Source: a candidate division LCP-89 bacterium B3_LCP
GTDB taxonomy: Bacteria; Electryoneota; B3-LCP
Assembly (NCBI GenBank): GCA_005223185.1
Contig: NJBN01000007.1
Span: 126,001 to 190,000, forward strand
Length of the DNA: 64,000 nucleotides
Direction: 5' to 3'
Positions within the stretch are counted from its first letter, which is position 1; every line of letters starts with the position of its first letter. The position numbers were made by a program, and so were the translations under genes. Below are positions 18,610 through 28,915 of the stretch, piece after piece. Below the pieces are notes generated by a model, which did not search any database, was not told the origin of the DNA, and saw only the letters and a program-made list of their open reading frames with translations.

Positions 18610-19556
18610 CGCCGCTCCTGGTCAAATCCTTCTTTCAGGCGGATCAGGTATTCATGTTGATCAGAAGAGGAACGGGTTAACATTTCACCGATCAATCCTA
18701 AAGAAAACGATTGTGCTCCGAACACCACTAATAGTATTCCAAGGAGAAATAGCGGACGGTCGCCAATCCATATTCCATTCAGCCAGCCCCAGGTTAGATA
18801 GACCAATATGAGGAAACCGGCGAATGTGAAAATTAGACCTGCGAGCCCGAAGAGATGCATCGGTTTTTTCTTATATCTGACCAGAAACTGTATAGTCAGC
18901 AGATCCAAGAGACCATTCAAGAAGCGCCGAGCGCCGTATTTCGTCTTCCCATACTTGCGAGGATGATGCTGAACCGGTATTTCGGTGACGCGAAAACCCT
19001 CCCAATGCACTATAGCAGGAAGAAACCTGTGCATTTCGCCGTAAACGGGGAGCCTTCTGGTAACTTCCCGACGGTACGCTTTCAAACCGCAGTTGAAATC
19101 ATGTATGCGCAGACCTGTTAATATACTGGTCAACAGATTCCAGATCTTCGAAGGAACTGTCTTGCTGATGGGATCACGGCGTTTTTTCTTCCAGCCTGAA
19201 ACCAGATCATTTCCCTTCTCCAATTCAGCGATCAGGTTGGGTATTTCGCCGGGATCGTCCTGTAGGTCCGCATCCAGGGTGATGATGTACTTGCCTAAAG
19301 CAGCATTAAAACCGGCGTCTAAAGCGGCTGATTTGCCGTAATTCATCTGGAAGGAGATGATTTTAATCCGTGCATCCCTACTGCGCAATTCTTCCAAAAT
19401 TATCAAGGAGCTGTCTGTGCTGCCATCATCTACGAAGATGATTTCCCAGCTATCATATTGAGTTAGATTCTCCGCCAACAGTTCGTATAATTCGCGCAGA
19501 GATTCTTCCTCATTTAGAAGTGGAATCACCGCAGAGACGGTAATTTCATCAGTCAT
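18606..19556 (-). CDS. Membrane glycosyltransferase family 2 (polyprenyl-phosphate sugar transferase type)
   Basis: About 316 aa from ATG 19556, which has GAGG six bases upstream (a TTG at 19568 would add four residues). GT-A signatures: VIPLLNEEESLRE, VDDGSTDSS and LDADLQDDPGEI. Two C-terminal membrane helices (LFGLAGLIFTFAGFLILVYL and LLGILLVVFGAQSFSLGLI) place it with the ArnC/DPM-like enzymes that load sugars onto undecaprenyl phosphate. It is coupled to the GT4 gene downstream and overlaps the lipoprotein gene upstream. Confidence 0.9.
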   Translation of the reverse strand: MTDEITVSAVIPLLNEEESLRELYELLAENLTQYDSWEIIFVDDGSTDSSLIILEELRSRDARIKIISFQMNYGKSAALDAGFNAALGKYIITLDADLQDDPGEIPNLIAELEKGNDLVSGWKKKRRDPISKTVPSKIWNLLTSILTGLRIHDFNCGLKAYRREVTRRLPVYGEMHRFLPAIVHWEGFRVTEIPVQHHPRKYGKTKYGARRFLNGLLDLLTIQFLVRYKKKPMHLFGLAGLIFTFAGFLILVYLTWGWLNGIWIGDRPLFLLGILLVVFGAQSFSLGLIGEMLTRSSSDQHEYLIRLKEGFDQERR

Positions 19557-20358
19557 GATGAGCCTCAAGAGAATCAGCAGTTACATCATGTTGAATCGAG
19601 AATAGGTCGGTCTTTAGACCGCGATTGATCCACAGCCTGTTGATCTTAATCTTGATATTGTACATTCCTTCATCGCCCTCAATGCTGACATTCCAAAAAT
19701 AAGGAAAATAGACTCCGGAACGTCTTCGGAATTCGCCTGATCGCCTATAATAGATCGTATCGAAATCAGCGGTTTGCAGCAATTCACAGGTAACGACAGG
19801 TGCATAGGGATCAAACCAGACAGTTTGAATTTCCTCTTCATCGGTAATCATAACGGTCTTAAAAGCCTGCTTTTGATAGTCTTTACTGAGCGTCGCTTTA
19901 GTTGAATCTAATGGCTTAAATGCTAAGGGAATCAGGAGGTTGAAAATATCATTGCCATCCAAGGGCAGTCCAAATTTTTCCAGTAGAGAAAGAGAGTGCA
20001 ATTCCCCCACGTCGTCGAACGCTTTATTGGAGGATTTCAGCTCATAATAGCCGTCAGCAACAACTAACGAACCCAGACGCACACCCATGGAACCGCTGAA
20101 TTGCATCTTCAGATAATCCGGTACTAGATAAGCCATTCGAAATCCCACGGCAGAACTCACCTCAGGTCCCTTTACCACCAGAATGCCCTCTGCTTCAAAA
20201 TCTTCCAGCGCGGCATAATTACTTTCGCATCTATCAAGTAGAACAAAAAGCGGTGGTATGGGGATATCATCCACAGGTGGACGAGTCTTGGAACAGCCCC
20301 AAAAAATTAGTAATAAATGAGCAGATACTATAAAGAGAAAAGCTCTATTCGGTTTCAT
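19549..20358 (-). CDS. LolB-like / DUF4292-type lipoprotein
   Basis: 269 aa. The signal peptide ends in a lipobox (LIFWGC, lipidated Cys about residue 22). The rest is beta-rich and fits the LolA/LolB-like fold used to carry lipoproteins or lipids (FEAEGILVVKG, FRMAYLVPDYLKMQFSGSMG, then an outer-strand pattern with PYFWNVSI). It is coupled to the TPR lipoprotein upstream (ATG overlaps its stop). A role in lipoprotein delivery to the outer membrane is an inference from fold pattern and lipidation. Confidence 0.7.
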   Translation of the reverse strand: MKPNRAFLFIVSAHLLLIFWGCSKTRPPVDDIPIPPLFVLLDRCESNYAALEDFEAEGILVVKGPEVSSAVGFRMAYLVPDYLKMQFSGSMGVRLGSLVVADGYYELKSSNKAFDDVGELHSLSLLEKFGLPLDGNDIFNLLIPLAFKPLDSTKATLSKDYQKQAFKTVMITDEEEIQTVWFDPYAPVVTCELLQTADFDTIYYRRSGEFRRRSGVYFPYFWNVSIEGDEGMYNIKIKINRLWINRGLKTDLFSIQHDVTADSLEAHHD

Positions 20359-21737
20359 CGTGCCAGTTTCTCGCGAATGGCGATGTTGTCAGGGTCGAAC
20401 TCTAAAGCCTTACGCCAGGTCTTTCTGGCTAACCGTTTCTCGCCCATAGCGTTGTAAATATCACCTAAATGCTCCAATATGACCGGATTTTCAGCATCCA
20501 GTTCATGTGCATGCTGAATGTAATCCTTAGCTTCGGTGAAATCCTCAAGCCGGTAATATATCCAGCCTATAGTGTCCAAATATGATGAATTTTCAGGGTC
20601 GGCTTCCAAGGCTTTCTGAGAATACTCCAAGGCTTCCTGCAAACGCAAATCCTTCTCAGCCAAAAGGTAAGCAAAATTGTTCAGTAAAAGCGCATCATCC
20701 GGCTCGATTATCAGCGCCTGTTCGTAAACTTCGATCGCTCGGTCAAGATCACCACGCTCTTCGTAAATGATCCCCAGCGTCACATAAGGACCGACCTGGG
20801 CGGCATCCAATTCAAGGGAGACGTCCAGAGCTTCCAAGGCTAACGAATCCTGTCCGGCGGATTGATGTGCCGACCCCAGCAGCGCCCATACTTCAGCAGT
20901 TGTTGGGTGATGGTAGGTGCTGTTTTCCAGTATCTCCACCGCCCGGTTGAAATCCCGGATGCGCAGATGCATATACGCCCAGTTGGTAAAATAGCGGGGA
21001 TCATCCGGATTGATTTCTGTGGTTTGGGCAAAAAAGGAATCCGCTTCTGCGTGCTCATCTAATTCAGCCAAAAGAGACGCCAGAGTAAAACAGATGCGGT
21101 CATCACCGGGGTATAGTGCATACAGCTTTCTGCTGGTTTCAAGCGCCGATTGAAAATCCGATAAGGCAATGTACAGCGTGGAAAGTTGACCTAAGGCTTC
21201 GCGTTCTTCAGGGTTTTTATCCAAAATCGCCTGGTACTGCTCTATTGATTCATCGTGTCTCCTCAGGTACTTCAGGATATTTGCAAAACTGTAACGGTAC
21301 TTCTTATTATCTGGATCGATTTCCACAAGTTTTTCAGCGAAAAAAGCCGCACTATCGGGTTGATTCATGTCAAGCAGAAGATCACTGAGATAGAGAAGAA
21401 TGCCGGTGCTGTGAGGATCAGCGCCGTAGCCAAGATGAAGTTGCGTCACCGCATCATCGAACAGACGCAAGGCTAAATAGTCTTCAGCTAAAGCTAAGTA
21501 AATACTGGCAGAAGTTGAATCGAAGCGCAAGGCACGGCGGTATTCGGTGATAGCGCGGGTGATTTCGCCCTGCTGGTCGTAGATAACTCCGCGAATGTAA
21601 TGATCGACAGCCTGTGGGTGCGGCGCATGTTCCTCAGCACCCTCCTTCAGCATTGTGGTTTGCCTCTTAGCGGCACAACCCGATAGGAGGATTGTGAACG
21701 CCAGAATTGGGAGGATTTTTAGGGGATATTTATTCAC
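20355..21737 (-). CDS. TPR-repeat lipoprotein
   Basis: 460 aa starting with GTG 21737, which overlaps the rseP stop (GTGA). A lipoprotein signal (ILLSGC) is followed by about eleven tetratricopeptide repeats (for example IYLALAEDYLALRLFDDAV, LLNNFAYLLAEKDLRLQEALEYSQKAL) covering the rest of the protein. Probably an envelope-anchored scaffold. No enzyme motif. It is in one operon with rseP and dxr. Confidence 0.88.
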   Translation of the reverse strand: MNKYPLKILPILAFTILLSGCAAKRQTTMLKEGAEEHAPHPQAVDHYIRGVIYDQQGEITRAITEYRRALRFDSTSASIYLALAEDYLALRLFDDAVTQLHLGYGADPHSTGILLYLSDLLLDMNQPDSAAFFAEKLVEIDPDNKKYRYSFANILKYLRRHDESIEQYQAILDKNPEEREALGQLSTLYIALSDFQSALETSRKLYALYPGDDRICFTLASLLAELDEHAEADSFFAQTTEINPDDPRYFTNWAYMHLRIRDFNRAVEILENSTYHHPTTAEVWALLGSAHQSAGQDSLALEALDVSLELDAAQVGPYVTLGIIYEERGDLDRAIEVYEQALIIEPDDALLLNNFAYLLAEKDLRLQEALEYSQKALEADPENSSYLDTIGWIYYRLEDFTEAKDYIQHAHELDAENPVILEHLGDIYNAMGEKRLARKTWRKALEFDPDNIAIREKLAR

Positions 21738-22813
21738 TGTCCAATCGTTTTGAGGACTCTGATTATGTCGTTATAGCTGACAATGAGGAAGAATGCTAAG
21801 ATTAATGCCAATCCCACTTTCTGAATGTTCAGCTTGATCTTGCTGGAAATTTGCCTGCGTATCACCGCTTCGACGCTTATAAAGATGATGTGTCCGCCAT
21901 CCAGTACGGGGAAAGGAAGAATGTTCAAAAGACCTATACTCACCGAAATTTGGGCGATGAGTGAAATGTAGTCTATGAATCCTGACCTGATTGTCTGCCC
22001 CGATATCTGAGCGATACCGATAGGCCCAGCAAGCTCGTTGATATTAGCCTTGCCAAATATCAGCATCTTCAGGACTTTCAGGCTCTCGGTTATAATGAAT
22101 CCAGTCAATCTGACGCCATTACCGAACGCTTTGAAAATGCCCACCTCGGTGAAATCCACCTGGGGGTTAATCCCAATTCTTCCGAACTCTATAGCACTGT
22201 CGCCCTGCATGAACTGACCCAAAACAGGAACGACCGTAGCAGAAAATATCTCCCCTTCATGCAGCCAGCTAACGCTGATGGTGTCATCTGCCCGCGGGTG
22301 TATGGCATCGGTCAGATCCGTCCAGGTGATAATGCTGTCACCGTCAACTGCGACTATGCGGTCTCCGATTTCAATGCCGATTTCAGCGGCGGGATAACCA
22401 TCCGGGACGTACCCGGCAACCGGTTCGTTATTGGGTTCAGCGATACCTATATTCCAGGTGAGGAGAAAATAGACGATGATGCCCAAAAGGAAATTCATCA
22501 TCACACCGGCGGTGATGACGAAGATCTTCTGCAGATAGTTCTTGGACATGAATTCCCAGGAAGCACCGGTTAGTGGTTTATCATCCATACTTTCATCCAC
22601 CATACCGGACATTTTCACGTAACCGCCCAATGGTATCCAGGCGATAACGTATTCGGTTTCGCCGATTTTCTTAGAAACCATCTTGGGCGGGAAGCCCAGC
22701 GAGAAGGTTTCCACGCGGATTCCCACAAGTTTGGCGGCGATGAAATGTCCCAGTTCGTGGACAAAAATGACCACGCCTAAAACAACGATGAAAGCCAGCA
22801 GAGTTAATATCAT
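21734..22813 (-). CDS. rseP: Site-2 intramembrane zinc metalloprotease RseP
   Basis: 359 aa. The HELGH zinc motif is in the first helix (FVHELGHFIAAKLVGIRVETFSLGF), and the third-ligand motif is NILPFPVLDGGH near residue 310. A single PDZ domain lies between (AEIGIEIGDRIVAVDG). It cleaves anti-sigma factors and leftover signal peptides in the inner membrane. It lies 15 bases after dxr, as in many bacteria. A possible client is the anti-sigma factor at 57224-57823. Confidence 0.96.
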   Translation of the reverse strand: MILTLLAFIVVLGVVIFVHELGHFIAAKLVGIRVETFSLGFPPKMVSKKIGETEYVIAWIPLGGYVKMSGMVDESMDDKPLTGASWEFMSKNYLQKIFVITAGVMMNFLLGIIVYFLLTWNIGIAEPNNEPVAGYVPDGYPAAEIGIEIGDRIVAVDGDSIITWTDLTDAIHPRADDTISVSWLHEGEIFSATVVPVLGQFMQGDSAIEFGRIGINPQVDFTEVGIFKAFGNGVRLTGFIITESLKVLKMLIFGKANINELAGPIGIAQISGQTIRSGFIDYISLIAQISVSIGLLNILPFPVLDGGHIIFISVEAVIRRQISSKIKLNIQKVGLALILAFFLIVSYNDIIRVLKTIGQ

Positions 22814-22828
22814 ATTTAGTTCAAAGTA

Positions 22829-23977
22829 TCACTTAATTAAGCTGTACGCCCACTCTCTACCCCAACGGTCTGCCTTCAAAACCGCATCTAAGTCGAACAG
22901 AGCAGGTGGTTTGTAATTCTGCAACGTTTTTTCTATCAGCACGGGAATTCTGTCAAAAGTCACGTTGCGGCTTAGGAAGGCTTCAACAGCCACTTCATTG
23001 GCCGCATTTAGCACCGTTGGATATCCGATTCCGGCGTCAAGGGCGTCGTATGCCAGTTTCAGGCAGGGAAATCGCTGTAGATCGGGCGCTTCGAACTGCA
23101 AGGAACCGATTTCAACCAGATCATTAGCAACGAACTGCGCCGATATGCGATCGGGATAGGTCAGGCTGTATTGTATGGGAATGCGCATATCAGGTAAGGA
23201 GAGCTGTGCTTTTATGGAACCATCGACGAATTCCACCATAGAGTGAATCACGGATTGAGGATGGATCACCACCTGGATTCTCTCCGGCTGTAAATTGAAC
23301 AGGTAGTGCGCTTCGATTACTTCCAATCCCTTGTTCATCATGGAAGCGCTGTCGATAGTGATTTTAGGACCCATATCCCAATTGGGATGTTCGAGAGCTT
23401 GTTCCGGCGTTATGTATGGGAACTTCTCCTTCGGTGTATCACGAAAGGGTCCACCTGACGCGGTCAGGATCAGCTTATTGACCTGTCCCGGGTTTTCACC
23501 GCGAAAACACTGCAGTACAGCAGAGTGTTCGGAATCGATGGGAATTAAAAGACCGTCATTGTTGGCTGCTGCAACCATGACCAAAGGACCCGCCATGACG
23601 ATGCTCTCTTTGTTTGCCAGCGCCACAGTTTTTCCTGCTTCTAAAGCAGCTAAGGTGGCTTTCAAGCCAATGGCGCCAACCAGAGCGTTGACCACAACGT
23701 CCACTTCCGGATCCTGAGCAATTTTAGTTAACGCTTTTTCACCGGTGATTATTTCAACTTTGTTATCACCGATAAGCGAGCGAATCTCTCCCACATCGGA
23801 CTCATCAGCAAGCGCCAATAGACGAGGATTGTGATCTACGACCTGCTGCGCCAGCCTTTCGATCTGCGTGCGCGCCGCGATGCCATAAACGTTGAAATCA
23901 TCGCCCAACTGTTCTATGACGTCAAGCGTATTGCGTCCAATAGACCCTGTCGATCCTAAAATGGCTATGTTCTTCAT
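22829..23977 (-). CDS. dxr: 1-deoxy-D-xylulose 5-phosphate reductoisomerase
   Basis: 382 aa. It makes MEP from DXP with NADPH in isoprenoid synthesis. NADPH site GSTGSIGRNTLDVIEQ, substrate/metal region IPIDSEHSAVLQCF and KITIDSASMMNKGLEVIEAHYLF are intact. First gene of the dxr-rseP unit; its product line ends in the undecaprenyl lipids made by UppS (36890-37630) and recycled by UppP (59640-60428). Confidence 0.98.
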   Translation of the reverse strand: MKNIAILGSTGSIGRNTLDVIEQLGDDFNVYGIAARTQIERLAQQVVDHNPRLLALADESDVGEIRSLIGDNKVEIITGEKALTKIAQDPEVDVVVNALVGAIGLKATLAALEAGKTVALANKESIVMAGPLVMVAAANNDGLLIPIDSEHSAVLQCFRGENPGQVNKLILTASGGPFRDTPKEKFPYITPEQALEHPNWDMGPKITIDSASMMNKGLEVIEAHYLFNLQPERIQVVIHPQSVIHSMVEFVDGSIKAQLSLPDMRIPIQYSLTYPDRISAQFVANDLVEIGSLQFEAPDLQRFPCLKLAYDALDAGIGYPTVLNAANEVAVEAFLSRNVTFDRIPVLIEKTLQNYKPPALFDLDAVLKADRWGREWAYSLIK

Positions 23978-24047
23978 TCTTGACTAAAGATTAAAGATTC
24001 GATTCCGAACACTTGAAAATTGATGTGTTGGTATCTTCACTAACATA

Positions 24048-24827
24048 TCAGCGTATGCCGATGGCTAAACCTGCGGTAATTTCGGAGAACTTACCCACAT
24101 TATAGTCGGCAAAGATGTTGACGAACGGCATCGGTGATAAGTTCAACCCCAAAGTGAATCTGGTGGTGGAAGCCTTAATATCCTGTGCGATAGGTACATC
24201 CACAGATGGGAAATTTGGATCCACATAAACATATTCGAAACTCATCTTGGTATTATCAAATCCCAAACCGGCATACGGGGTGATGAAGATGAATTTCTTC
24301 GATACCATAATGTCGAAGCTGATGTGGCTTGAACTTAACATGTCACTTGCTTTGAAGGTATGATAGGCGATCATGGCAGAGACATCAGGGAGACCTGGTA
24401 CAGGAATCAAGTGATTGAAGTTCTTCTTCAGACCGATTCCGAATAGTGAGATCGATTCCTCTTCAAATTTAACGCCGAATCCTCTAAGCATGACTTCAAA
24501 ATCCATGGGCAAGCCCACTGATCCCTGCAGGACGGGTATGGGGAACAGGGAAAGGTCTGCATCATCGAAAATGTCGCTCTTACCGCTGGGGATCAGCACT
24601 ATCATGGTGCGAAGACCAACGTCAAACCCTAAAGGTTTATGGGTTTTGGCAGTATGGTAGAGACCTCCACAGACTCCTGTACCGAAAGCCTCCACTAGCG
24701 GTTTAGCCTGCACTTCTAATTCCGCTTCAGCGTAAGCTTGTATCTCATCGTAGAAACCATCTGCTGAAGCAGTGGAAACTGCAAACAGGAAAATGATTCC
24801 CAGCACGGCTATGGAAATGGTCTTCAT
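24048..24827 (-). CDS. Secreted outer-membrane beta-barrel-like protein (DUF6588-like)
   Basis: About 259 aa from ATG 24827, chosen because a GGAGA site lies just upstream and a signal peptide (MKTISIAVLGIIFLFAVSTASA) begins there; the longer frame to 24929 runs into the lipoate-ligase gene. The mature part has alternating beta-strands and ends in an aromatic/charged strand (ITAGLAIGIR), like small outer-membrane barrels. No known function; the family resemblance is from memory of sequence pattern only. Confidence 0.75.
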   Translation of the reverse strand: MKTISIAVLGIIFLFAVSTASADGFYDEIQAYAEAELEVQAKPLVEAFGTGVCGGLYHTAKTHKPLGFDVGLRTMIVLIPSGKSDIFDDADLSLFPIPVLQGSVGLPMDFEVMLRGFGVKFEEESISLFGIGLKKNFNHLIPVPGLPDVSAMIAYHTFKASDMLSSSHISFDIMVSKKFIFITPYAGLGFDNTKMSFEYVYVDPNFPSVDVPIAQDIKASTTRFTLGLNLSPMPFVNIFADYNVGKFSEITAGLAIGIR

Positions 24828-24894
24828 GATGTCTCCTGATTCATATCTTTGATTGATTATTTGAACTATTTCTATACGTAAGGTCTTCGCTACA

Positions 24895-25722
24895 CTAAGG
24901 ATCTGTGGCAACTGTGAAGCCATCATCATATTGCATCACTGCGGCTTTATCCTCGATCAATCCGCATTCTTCTGAACTTATACTCTCCTCTTGGAATATG
25001 ATTTCCCATTGATCGTTAAATGATTCATAAAGAGCGCTCACCAAATCATCCTGCTTAAATTCCCTCACTTCAGTCGCGAAAGCTACCGATTCATCTGGTG
25101 ATTCTCCTGTAGTTATATTCAATAAATCAGATATATTAAGTTCACTCCGTTCCAGCATAATTGATCCATGTTGCAGCAGCACGCCCGGCAGAAAACGTTG
25201 CGCTGAACCGATCCACTTGCGTCCGTTCAAGCGAACTTCCCATCGAGATACACTGTCGAAACATAGTGGGCTTTGTGGGCGCGTTCCCTTATGTTCAGGC
25301 TGGATTCTTTCACCTACGCGAACCAGTTCGGCAGGCAGACCAATGCCGCCCGCAGCTCTCACGAAGACCGTTCCAATGTCCTTTAGTATCTTACTGCGTT
25401 CTATAGAATATATTTCATGATTTTCCGGAATACAAATACAATATGTAATTTCACCATCATGCAGAACAGCACGGCCTCCTGTGGGTCTCCTGACAACCAG
25501 CACGTCATTTAGCAGGCATTGTTGCAGTTGATCTTCAGAAAGCTTCTGATGGTAGCCAACGGAAAGAGTGGGTTTATCCCAGGAATATAGGCGGAGAATG
25601 GGATACTTCAGTTCCCGTGCCTTTTCTGCAAAAAAAAGGTCGGCAGCCATGTTAAAGGCGCCGTTGCGGGCGCCATCAGAGATGAACCGACCGGGAGAAT
25701 ATTTAGATGATGCCCCTTTCAC
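24895..25722 (-). CDS. Lipoate-protein ligase A family protein (biotin/lipoate A/B ligase fold)
   Basis: 275 aa. Signatures of the ligase catalytic domain: VVRRPTGGRAVLHDGEITYCI and a lysine in RKWIGSAQR. It could ligate lipoate or octanoate to E2/GcvH proteins, or be one of the related amidotransferases. The separate accessory C-terminal domain of LplA is absent. It overlaps the end of lpxA by 20 bases, and so belongs to the lipid A cluster transcript. Confidence 0.85.
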   Translation of the reverse strand: MKGASSKYSPGRFISDGARNGAFNMAADLFFAEKARELKYPILRLYSWDKPTLSVGYHQKLSEDQLQQCLLNDVLVVRRPTGGRAVLHDGEITYCICIPENHEIYSIERSKILKDIGTVFVRAAGGIGLPAELVRVGERIQPEHKGTRPQSPLCFDSVSRWEVRLNGRKWIGSAQRFLPGVLLQHGSIMLERSELNISDLLNITTGESPDESVAFATEVREFKQDDLVSALYESFNDQWEIIFQEESISSEECGLIEDKAAVMQYDDGFTVATDP

Positions 25723-26470
25723 TGCCTTCGATAAAATCTATTATGTGTTTGACGTCTCCTGAAATATCCATCTCTTCTTTAATACGAGTGACCCCTTGTG
25801 AAACATTCAGACCACTGTGATATAACAGCTTATATGCCTGTTTAATCTGGGCGATGCGGTCGGCTGAGAACCCTCTTCTCTTCAAGCCAACTGAATTTAA
25901 GCCAGCATAACGCAGAGGTTCATTGGCGGCTAATACAAAAGGCGGCACATCCTTGGGTACGCGCGTTCCACCAGCGATAAACGCATGACAGCCAATTCTC
26001 ACAAATTGATGTATGGGCACCAGACCACCGATTATCACCTGTTCTTCCAAAACCACATGTCCGGCTAAATTAACCGAATTAGCCATGATCACTTTATCTT
26101 CAAGAATGCAATCATGCGCTACATGCGCATAAGCCATTATCAAACATTCCTGACCTATCGCAGTCCTTTCGGATGCTTCAGTGCCTCTATTTACAGTAAC
26201 GAATTCCCTGATTATGGTATTGTCACCCACAATGGCGACAGAAGGTTCGCCCTTGAACTTCAGGTCCTGCGGGAGAGTCCCAATGACGGCGCTCTTATGA
26301 ATACGCACATTCTTACCCAGACGAGCGCCGCTGGCGATCAACGCGTGAGGTCCTATGGTTGTTCCTGAATCTATGGTAACGTCATTTTCGATAACCGTGA
26401 ACGGTCCGATTTGGACGTCATCAGCAATTTCTGCTCCGGTATCGATGACTGCGGTGGGGTGATTATTCAC
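25703..26470 (-). CDS. lpxA: UDP-N-acetylglucosamine acyltransferase
   Basis: 255 aa left-handed beta-helix enzyme, first step of lipid A synthesis. Hexapeptide repeats run from residue 10 to about 190; the catalytic His is in the AYAHVAHDC segment, and the typical GxxxVxxHQFVRIG-like block ([13 protein letters not shown]) is present. The C-terminal helical bundle is intact. Its ATG overlaps the lpxC-fabZ stop by 4 bases. Confidence 0.97.
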   Translation of the reverse strand: MNNHPTAVIDTGAEIADDVQIGPFTVIENDVTIDSGTTIGPHALIASGARLGKNVRIHKSAVIGTLPQDLKFKGEPSVAIVGDNTIIREFVTVNRGTEASERTAIGQECLIMAYAHVAHDCILEDKVIMANSVNLAGHVVLEEQVIIGGLVPIHQFVRIGCHAFIAGGTRVPKDVPPFVLAANEPLRYAGLNSVGLKRRGFSADRIAQIKQAYKLLYHSGLNVSQGVTRIKEEMDISGDVKHIIDFIEGSERGII

Positions 26471-27870
26471 ATATCCTCCTTATTGCGAACGATTGCGGAC
26501 ATTGTCGCTTCAGCGACACAGGTATCATCAACAAAAGCTTTACCGATCATACGGCAGATCCCCCGGCGAAAGAATTCCATTTCCACCTGCAGTCTCAACT
26601 GATCTCCCGGAAGAACCGGTTTACGGAAGCGCACCTTATCCAGACCGGTAAAAAAGACCAACTTATTTTCAGGATCTTCAACGGAATTTAGTAATAGAAC
26701 ACCCCCGGCTTGTCCCAGCGCTTCGATTACCAGAACGCCAGGCATGATGGGATAACCGGGGAAATGTCCCTGGAAAAACGGCTCATTTATGGTCACACAC
26801 TTGATTCCAATTACCTTTTCCCCAGGCGACAGATCCATGATCTTATCCACTAATAGGAACGGATAACGGTGCGGCAATATCCGCGCTATGGCGGTTGAAT
26901 CAAAGATTATATCATCGGCAGTCTTGCCGCGGTAGGTTCTTATGATCTGCTTCTTCTCATACTCTTTCTTCAGCAGCCGCACCAATTCAACATGTGCAGC
27001 ATGACCCGCGCGAGCTGCCAAAACATGCCCCTGAATGGGGAAACCCAGTAGAGCCAGGTCGCCAATCAAGTCAATCACCTTATGCCGCACTGGCTCATTA
27101 TAAAAGCGCAGTTCGCGGTTATCTAAAATACCGCTTTCACCTCTTATCACATCGCCTTTAAGTCCGAAGAGAGATTTCAACCGATCGAATTCGGAATCAT
27201 CCACGTCCCGGTCCACGATAATGACCGCATTGTCCAGATTACCGCCTTTAATCAATCCCTGGTCTTTCAACGATTCGACTTCCGAAAGGAAGCAGAACGT
27301 GCGTGATCCAGCAAAATCCTTGACGAACTCTTCCTGCAAGTCGTACAGCGACGTATATTGCGTGCCTAAAGCCGGGTTCCGGTAATCAACCATGTAGGTT
27401 ACGCGAAAAGCTGGAGCCGGAACTACCACCAGGTCAATCGCTTGTTCCTCATTGTGGTATATGAGGGTTTTCTCGATCTCTAAATACTCTTTGGGCGCGT
27501 CCTGTTCTTCTATGCCGACTTTCTGTAATACCTCCACAAATGGCATAGCGGACCCATCTCCGACAGGTGGTTCTCCAGCAGTAAGATTAATGGATACATT
27601 GTCTATTTCCAGACCGGCCAAAGCAGCAATCACATGTTCAACGGTGTGTATGGTGATGTCATCCTTGCCGATAATCGTGCCGCGTGATATATCCACCACG
27701 TTGTCTATAATGGCTGGCAAGGGTGGTGAATTGGCTATATCGAGGCGTTTAAAGGTGATGCCGTTACCCACCGGAGCCGGATGGAACGTTAATGAACAGG
27801 GTTCACCGGTATGCAGACCTATCCCCGAGTACGATATCGGTCCTTTTATTGTGCGCTGTTTCTTAACCAT
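26467..27870 (-). CDS. lpxC/fabZ: Bifunctional LpxC deacetylase / FabZ dehydratase fusion
   Basis: 467 aa. Residues 1 to about 310 are LpxC, the zinc deacetylase that commits UDP-acyl-GlcNAc to lipid A ([64 protein letters not shown]). Residues about 325-467 are FabZ, the hydroxyacyl-ACP dehydratase ([26 protein letters not shown]). The fusion links acyl-chain supply to lipid A flux, and is known from Bacteroidetes and relatives, which supports FCB affiliation. Confidence 0.97.
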   Translation of the reverse strand: MVKKQRTIKGPISYSGIGLHTGEPCSLTFHPAPVGNGITFKRLDIANSPPLPAIIDNVVDISRGTIIGKDDITIHTVEHVIAALAGLEIDNVSINLTAGEPPVGDGSAMPFVEVLQKVGIEEQDAPKEYLEIEKTLIYHNEEQAIDLVVVPAPAFRVTYMVDYRNPALGTQYTSLYDLQEEFVKDFAGSRTFCFLSEVESLKDQGLIKGGNLDNAVIIVDRDVDDSEFDRLKSLFGLKGDVIRGESGILDNRELRFYNEPVRHKVIDLIGDLALLGFPIQGHVLAARAGHAAHVELVRLLKKEYEKKQIIRTYRGKTADDIIFDSTAIARILPHRYPFLLVDKIMDLSPGEKVIGIKCVTINEPFFQGHFPGYPIMPGVLVIEALGQAGGVLLLNSVEDPENKLVFFTGLDKVRFRKPVLPGDQLRLQVEMEFFRRGICRMIGKAFVDDTCVAEATMSAIVRNKEDM

Positions 27871-28908
27871 TTAACGCTCGTTTCCCTTTTTCTGATATTC
27901 CTCAATCTGCTTTTCCAGCAGATCCAAACGTTTATAAAAGTCAGTCAATTTCTTCTGCATCACCTGAATAAGAAGTTCCTCTCTATGCGGTTTGGCGGGA
28001 GAGCCAGAAATCTTGCTCCCATCACCGAACGATTTTGGTACTCCGGATTGAGCGCCCACCATGGAGCCATTTCCCAACTTGATATGCCCCACAAATCCAA
28101 CCTGACCGCCTATCATGCATCTTTCCCCGATCTCTGTAGAACCTGAAATTCCTGTCTGTGCGGCAATGACAGTATTCTTTCCGATTACGACATTGTGCGC
28201 CACCTGAATGAGGTTATCCAGCTTGACGCCCTTCTCGATGCGGGTAGCGCCCAAAGTGGCGCGATCGATAGTGCAGCCAGCTCCTATTTCGACGTCATCC
28301 TCAATAATTACATTACCAACCTGAGGAATCTTCTCATAATCGCCCGTTTCCTTAGGCGCAAAACCGAATCCTGCAGAACCGACAACCGAATTATTCTGGA
28401 TAGTAACGCGGCTGCCGATGCGGACGCCATAGCGGACGGAAACGCCTGCATGCAGGGTGGTATCGTCTCCGATTACCACATGATCGCCGATGAAAGCATT
28501 CGGATAGATTATGACGTTTTTTCCTAAACTGGAATCAGATCCAATGACGACATTGGCGCCTATGCAGCAGTTTTTACCGATTTTCGCATTCTCGCTTACA
28601 TGAGCTGAAGAATCTATACCTGGATCAGGGGCTTTTTCAGGCGGATAAAAAACGCCTAATAATTCAGCGAAGGACAGGTAGGGATCCGGCACGCGTATGA
28701 CAGTTTTTCCGGACGCCTTCTGATCGTTCGATATTATTATGGCAGATGCTTGGGTAGTTTCCAAGAAGCGTTCGTATTGGGGATTGGCTAAAAATGTCAT
28801 TTCGCCCGGACACGCTTCTTCTATCTTGGCGATTCCCGTTATTTCAACATTCGGATCGCCTTCAACTTCGCCATTTATAAGTTTCGCCAGTTCCGCTACT
28901 GTGTACAT
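27871..28908 (-). CDS. lpxD: UDP-3-O-acylglucosamine N-acyltransferase
   Basis: 345 aa. N-terminal uridine-binding domain (1-95), left-handed beta-helix with hexapeptide repeats (100-290; catalytic His in IQVAHNVVIGKNT), and a C-terminal helix with a coiled coil. It adds the second acyl chain in lipid A synthesis. Between skp and lpxC-fabZ with spacings under 10 bases. Confidence 0.97.
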   Translation of the reverse strand: MYTVAELAKLINGEVEGDPNVEITGIAKIEEACPGEMTFLANPQYERFLETTQASAIIISNDQKASGKTVIRVPDPYLSFAELLGVFYPPEKAPDPGIDSSAHVSENAKIGKNCCIGANVVIGSDSSLGKNVIIYPNAFIGDHVVIGDDTTLHAGVSVRYGVRIGSRVTIQNNSVVGSAGFGFAPKETGDYEKIPQVGNVIIEDDVEIGAGCTIDRATLGATRIEKGVKLDNLIQVAHNVVIGKNTVIAAQTGISGSTEIGERCMIGGQVGFVGHIKLGNGSMVGAQSGVPKSFGDGSKISGSPAKPHREELLIQVMQKKLTDFYKRLDLLEKQIEEYQKKGNER

Positions 28909-28915
28909 AATTTTC

